Source of the DNA: Acidovorax delafieldii
GTDB lineage: Bacteria; Pseudomonadota; Gammaproteobacteria; Burkholderiales; Burkholderiaceae_C
NCBI GenBank assembly: GCA_002327945.1
Contig: DCVY01000032.1
Coordinates: 1-8,058 of the forward strand
DNA length: 8,058 nt
Reading direction: 5' to 3'
Every line of letters begins with the position of its first letter. Positions within the stretch are counted from its first letter, which is position 1. Below are positions 4,912 to 8,058 of this stretch, piece by piece. Below the pieces are notes generated by a model. It did not search any database and was not told the DNA's origin. It worked only from the letters and a program-made list of their open reading frames with translations. A program made the position numbers and the translations under genes.

Positions 4912-6191
4912 TCCGCACCCAACCCATCCACGCCGGCCAAGGCCTGGCCTATGGGCTGCTGGGTCTGCCGCTGGCGTTTGTGGCGCTGCCACTCTACGTC
5001 CTGCTGCCCAACCACTACGCGCGCGAGTTCGGCATGCCGCTGGCCACGCTGGGTTCGGTGCTGCTGGCGGCGCGGTTGTTGGATGCGATTTCAGACCCCC
5101 TGCTGGGCCGCCTGTCCGACCACCTGTTCGGTCGCTCGGTGCGCGCCGTGCTGGCGGTGGGCGCGGTGTCGGCCGGGGTGCTGGCGCTGGGGCTGACCAG
5201 CCTGTTCTTTCCGGCGGTGCGCGGCGCCGAGGCGCTGATCGCCTGGGCGCTGGTGGCCCTGCTCATCACCTACACCGCCTACAGCCAGCTCAGTATTGCG
5301 CACCAGTCCTGGGGTGCGCGCCTGGGCGGTGACGAGCTGCAGCGCGGCCGCATCGTGGCCTGGCGCGAGGGCGCGGCTCTGGTGGGCGTGGTGCTGGCCT
5401 CGGTGCTGCCCGCGCTGCTGGGCCTGCCGGTCATGCTCAGTGTGTTTGCCATCAGCCTGCTGCTGGGCTGGTGGGCCTGGACGCGGGCGCCGCGCCCTGC
5501 GGTGGGCGGCTCCAGTGTCGACCGCCCACCGCAGCGCGCCAGCCTGTGGCGGCCCTGGGGGCGCCCCGCATTCCGCCGCCTGCTGGCCGTGTTCATGCTC
5601 AACGGCATTGCCAGCGCCATCCCGGCCACGCTGGTGCTGTTTTTCATCCAGGACCGCCTGCAGTCCCCGCCCGCGCAAGAGCCCATGTTCCTGGCGGCCT
5701 ATTTCGTCTGCGCTGCACTGTCGATCCCGCTGTGGTTGCGCGCCGTTGCGCGTTGGGGTCTGGCGCGCACCTGGCTGGCGGGCATGCTGCTGGCGATCAC
5801 TGTGTTTGTGTGGACCGCGTTTCTGGGGGCGGGCGACGCCCTGCCGTTCCTCGTGGTCTGTGCGCTGTCGGGCGTGGCGCTGGGCACCGACCTGGCATTG
5901 CCCAGCGCCTTGCTGGCCGGCGTGGTTGCGGCCGAAGGCGACAGCGGCCAGCACGAAGGCGCGTACTTTGGCTGGTGGAACTTCGCCACCAAGCTCAACC
6001 TGGCGCTGGCCGCAGGGCTGGCGTTGCCGCTGCTGGGCTGGCTGGGCTACACACCCGGCATCCGCAGCGCAGACGGCCTGCAGACCCTGGGCCTGGCCTA
6101 TGCGGTGCTCCCCTGCGGGCTCAAGCTGCTGGCGGCGGCAGCGCTGTACTGGCTCATCCTGCGGCCTGCCCGCAGCGCGGCCACCCTTTGA
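4908..6191 (+). CDS. MFS transporter of the GPH (MelB-like) type
   Basis: This 427-residue, very hydrophobic inner-membrane protein should have about 12 transmembrane helices. DAISDPLLGRLSD (59-71) is the GPH-family signature after helix 2; Asp59 and Asp63 align with cation-site Asp55 and Asp59 of the melibiose carrier MelB. TYTAYS (121-126) has Ser126 where MelB, as I recall it, has Asp124. HEGAYFGWWNFATKL (349-363) is the helix 11 signature, with Lys362 at the place of MelB Lys377. Sugar symporters dominate the family, but it also includes the vertebrate lysophospholipid carrier MFSD2A. In an operon on membrane lipids, a lipid-related substrate is more plausible than a sugar; that is inference. 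The start overlaps the previous stop by 4 nt, with AGGG at 4899-4902. The length is slightly short for the family but nothing looks truncated. Confidence 0.88.
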   Translation: MIRTQPIHAGQGLAYGLLGLPLAFVALPLYVLLPNHYAREFGMPLATLGSVLLAARLLDAISDPLLGRLSDHLFGRSVRAVLAVGAVSAGVLALGLTSLFFPAVRGAEALIAWALVALLITYTAYSQLSIAHQSWGARLGGDELQRGRIVAWREGAALVGVVLASVLPALLGLPVMLSVFAISLLLGWWAWTRAPRPAVGGSSVDRPPQRASLWRPWGRPAFRRLLAVFMLNGIASAIPATLVLFFIQDRLQSPPAQEPMFLAAYFVCAALSIPLWLRAVARWGLARTWLAGMLLAITVFVWTAFLGAGDALPFLVVCALSGVALGTDLALPSALLAGVVAAEGDSGQHEGAYFGWWNFATKLNLALAAGLALPLLGWLGYTPGIRSADGLQTLGLAYAVLPCGLKLLAAAALYWLILRPARSAATL

Positions 6192-6219
6192 ACGCAAACC
6201 AACCCCAAGGCACCCCACC

Positions 6220-6762
6220 ATGATGCAACGACGACTCCTTCTCTCGACCGCAGTGGCTGCGCCCGTGGTCTTGTCCGGCTGCGCCAGCCAGAGCATTGAC
6301 GGTTATGCCGGCGAAAAGCCGGTGCTGGACCTGGCGCAGTATTTCAACGGCACCATCGACGCCCACGGCATCTTCCAGGACCGCAGCGGCCAGATCGTCA
6401 AACGTTTCACGGTGGTTATGGACTGCGAGTGGAAAGGCAACGAGGGCGTGCTCGACGAGGCTTTCACCTATTCGGACGGCACCACGCAGCGCCGCATCTG
6501 GCGTCTCACAAAACATGCCGATGGCCGCTACACCGGCACCGCCGACGACGTAGTGGGCACGGCCAACGGACAGACGCGCGGCAACGCCTTCCGCTGGAAC
6601 TACACACTGGCCCTGCCGGTGGACGGCAGGGTTTACCACGTCGACCTGGACGACTGGATGGTCCTCATCGACGACCGCGTGATGCTCAACCGCGCCACCA
6701 TGCGCAAGTTCGGATTTCGTTTGGGCGAGATCACGCTGTCGTTCACCAAACGCGCACCATGA
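6220..6762 (+). CDS. DUF3833 family lipoprotein
   Basis: This 180-residue protein carries a lipoprotein signal peptide: Arg4-Arg5, a hydrophobic core and the lipobox LSGC with Cys21, so it is probably lipid-anchored in the envelope. The rest matches DUF3833: YFNGTIDAHGIFQDRSG (41-57), LDEAFTYSDGTTQRRIWRL (78-96), GTADDVVGTANGQTRGNAF (106-124), DDWMVLIDDRVMLNRATM (144-161) and the KFGFRLGEITLSF end (163-175). The pattern suggests a lipocalin-like beta barrel, which would suit a hydrophobic ligand, but no function is established. The reading frame is open far upstream through the MFS gene; the ATG at 6220 is chosen because of the signal peptide and AAGG at 6207-6210 with 9-nt spacing. A second ATG follows at 6223. 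It lies 28 nt after the MFS gene, the widest gap in the operon, and overlaps the next gene by 4 nt. Confidence 0.9.
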   Translation: MMQRRLLLSTAVAAPVVLSGCASQSIDGYAGEKPVLDLAQYFNGTIDAHGIFQDRSGQIVKRFTVVMDCEWKGNEGVLDEAFTYSDGTTQRRIWRLTKHADGRYTGTADDVVGTANGQTRGNAFRWNYTLALPVDGRVYHVDLDDWMVLIDDRVMLNRATMRKFGFRLGEITLSFTKRAP

Positions 6763-7541
6763 GCCTCAACCCACCCCTGCGTGACTGGCGTGGCCGCCGG
6801 AGCTGGCTCATCGGGGCCAGCAGCGGCATTGGCCGGGCCACAGCGGCGGCGCTGCATGCGCGCGGTGCGCAGGTCATTGTGTCGGCCCGCAGCCATGATG
6901 CGCTTGATGCCTTCGTCGCCCAGCACCCGGGCAGCGTGGCCTTGGCCTTCGATACCGCCGTGCCCGAGCAGGTGCAGGCCGCCGCCGCGCAGGTGCTGGC
7001 GGGCGGCGCGCCCGACATGGTGTGCTATTGCGCGGGCTATTACCGCGACATGCGCGCCACCGATTTCGATCTGGCGGTCATGCTGCGCCATGAGCAGATC
7101 AACTACACCGGCGTGCTGCATGTGCTGGCCGCCATGCTGCCCGCGATGCTGGCAGCGGCGCAGGCCGGACGCCCCGGGCATGTGAGCGTCATCAGCAGCG
7201 TGGCGGGTTTCCGGGGCCTGCCCAAGAGCCTGGCCTACGGGCCCACCAAGGCCGCACTCATCCACCTGGCCGAAGTGCTGTACCAGGATTTGCACGATCT
7301 GGGCATGGGCGTGAGCGTGATCAACCCCGGATTTGTTGCCACGCCCCTCACAGCGGGCAACGACTTCAGCATGCCCGCGCTGATCTCGCCCGAGGCGGCG
7401 GCAGCGGCCATCGTGCAAGGCTGGGAGCGGGGACATTTCGACATCCACTTTCCCAAGCGCTTTACGCGGGTGATGAAACTGCTGCGGGTGCTGCCGTACC
7501 GGTGTTATTTTCCGGCCGTGCGCCGAATCACAGGTCTTTGA
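6759..7541 (+). CDS. Short-chain dehydrogenase/reductase (SDR)
   Basis: This 260-residue cytoplasmic NAD(P)-dependent oxidoreductase is of the classical SDR type. The cofactor motif is GASSGIG (19-25). Arg44 in VSARS, after the second strand, suggests NADPH preference. The catalytic set is Asn115, Ser147, Tyr160 and Lys164 (YGPTK). INPGFVATPLT (188-198) is the usual stretch after strand 6. The common NNAG motif is YCAG here (90-93). The C-terminal tail is basic (FPKRFTRVMKLLRVLPYR, 231-248) and may touch the membrane. A substrate cannot be read from the sequence; in this operon an oxidised or keto/hydroxy acyl chain is a fair guess. The frame is open upstream into the DUF3833 gene, but the ATG at 6759 fits the family start, overlaps the previous stop in ATGA and has no strong Shine-Dalgarno of its own, suggesting translational coupling. 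Confidence 0.92.
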   Translation: MSLNPPLRDWRGRRSWLIGASSGIGRATAAALHARGAQVIVSARSHDALDAFVAQHPGSVALAFDTAVPEQVQAAAAQVLAGGAPDMVCYCAGYYRDMRATDFDLAVMLRHEQINYTGVLHVLAAMLPAMLAAAQAGRPGHVSVISSVAGFRGLPKSLAYGPTKAALIHLAEVLYQDLHDLGMGVSVINPGFVATPLTAGNDFSMPALISPEAAAAAIVQGWERGHFDIHFPKRFTRVMKLLRVLPYRCYFPAVRRITGL

Positions 7542-7993
7542 TGCCACATCCCGACTCCCCCAGCATGGAAGAAGCCGTCACCCGCGCAGTGGCTTTCTTT
7601 GAACACCTCGCGCCGGCCAACGTGGCCGACCTGGGGCACATTTATGCGCCCGATGCGCGCTTCAAGGACCCGTTCAACGAAGTGCGCGGCGTACAGCCCA
7701 TCCAGCAGATCTTCGCGCACATGTTTGTGGCGCTGGAAACCCCCCGCTTCGTGGTGACCGGCCGCGTGGTGCAGGGGCCGCAGTGCTTTCTGACCTGGAA
7801 TTTCTTGTTCGCATTCAAGAACTTCCACCGGGGTGAGCCCCAGACGGTGCGAGGCGCCTCGCACCTGGTGTTGGACGCCCAGGGGCTGATCGTGCTGCAC
7901 CGCGACTACTGGGATGCCGCCGAAGAGCTCTACGAGAAACTGCCGGTGGTCGGCGCATTGATGCGCTGGCTGCGCCGGCGCGCGGCGCAATAG
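7541..7993 (+). CDS. NTF2/SnoaL-like protein
   Basis: This 150-residue protein of the nuclear transport factor 2-like (SnoaL) fold is a small cone-shaped alpha+beta protein with a hydrophobic pocket. Signatures are IYAPDARFKDPFNEVRG (34-50), QQIFAHMFVALETPRFVVTG (55-74), FLTWNFLF (83-90), GASHLVLDAQG (105-115) and RDYWDAAEELYEKLP (121-135). There is no signal peptide, so it is cytoplasmic. The fold serves as an isomerase, a cyclase or a simple ligand binder, and this subfamily accompanies the same lipid gene set in other proteobacteria, so a role on an acyl intermediate is likely but unproven. The start codon shares one base with the stop of the SDR gene (TGATG), with AGG at 7532-7534. An internal ATG at 7565 would give 142 residues but lacks a ribosome binding site. 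It is the last gene before the terminator. Confidence 0.88.
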   Translation: MPHPDSPSMEEAVTRAVAFFEHLAPANVADLGHIYAPDARFKDPFNEVRGVQPIQQIFAHMFVALETPRFVVTGRVVQGPQCFLTWNFLFAFKNFHRGEPQTVRGASHLVLDAQGLIVLHRDYWDAAEELYEKLPVVGALMRWLRRRAAQ

Positions 7994-8019
7994 CGCTTGC
8001 AGCCTGTCGCAGAAACGAG

Positions 8020-8045
8020 AATGCCGGCTTGTGCCGGCATTTTTT
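8020..8045 (+). terminator. Intrinsic (Rho-independent) terminator of the operon
   Basis: AATGCCGGC (8020-8028) and GCCGGCATT (8033-8041) form a perfect 9-bp stem with a TTGT loop, and the 3' side runs straight into six T residues (8040-8045). It lies 26 nt after the last stop codon and closes the transcript of the eight-gene operon. Confidence 0.93.
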
Positions 8046-8058
8046 GCGGTGAGCCCCC

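Noticed and set aside
5296..6219. Long upstream extension of the DUF3833 frame through the MFS gene
   Set aside because: The product is Arg/Trp/Cys/Pro-rich shadow sequence; the lipoprotein signal peptide at 6220 marks the true start.
1..8058. Search for tRNA, rRNA, CRISPR arrays, insertion sequences or attachment sites
   Set aside because: No transposase, integrase, spaced repeat array, or tRNA/rRNA-like segment was seen; base composition is even across the coding region.

Overview
The window is G+C-rich with strong G/C preference at third codon positions. All nine genes are on the + strand. Protein style and gene content suggest a betaproteobacterium, most likely of the Comamonadaceae (Acidovorax/Comamonas-like); this is inferred from memory of such proteins, not from a search.

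Layout. Positions 1-113 are an AT-rich intergenic stretch with two tandem ACC-N4-GGT dyads and a candidate extended -10. Positions 114-713 encode an exported, cysteine-type glutathione peroxidase. Positions 714-957 are a non-coding gap with a good match to an extracytoplasmic-function (sigma-E type) promoter, a symmetric set of inverted repeats in the presumed mRNA leader, and a GC hairpin with a Shine-Dalgarno-like loop next to the next start codon. Positions 958-7993 hold eight tightly packed genes: COG2907-type FAD oxidoreductase, DUF1365, Cfa-like SAM methyltransferase, secreted chalcone-isomerase-like protein, GPH-type MFS transporter, DUF3833 lipoprotein, short-chain dehydrogenase and NTF2/SnoaL-like protein. 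Four junctions overlap by 1-4 nt and the largest gap is 28 nt, so this is almost certainly one operon. It ends at a textbook intrinsic terminator (8020-8045).

How the genes fit together. This set recurs in proteobacteria, often beside an ECF sigma factor and its ChrR anti-sigma factor, where it belongs to the response to singlet oxygen and organic peroxides. The FAD enzyme and the Cfa-like methyltransferase form the core. They resemble the UfaD/UfaM pair of furan fatty acid synthesis in Rhodobacter sphaeroides, and the two halves of the fused plant cyclopropane fatty acid synthase. The likely job is remodelling of unsaturated phospholipid acyl chains. The CHI-like protein, the lipoprotein and the MelB/MFSD2A-type carrier would handle or move the lipid at the envelope, and the SDR and NTF2-like proteins would do redox or accessory steps. 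The exported peroxidase upstream fits a lipid-peroxide theme but probably has its own promoter.

The most notable points are the altered bicarbonate-site residues of the Cfa-like protein (Ser166 and Gln300 where E. coli Cfa has Cys139 and His266), the sigma-E-like promoter with its structured leader, and the absence of any sigma/anti-sigma gene in the window. The gene families are known; the actual lipid product and most accessory roles are not established.
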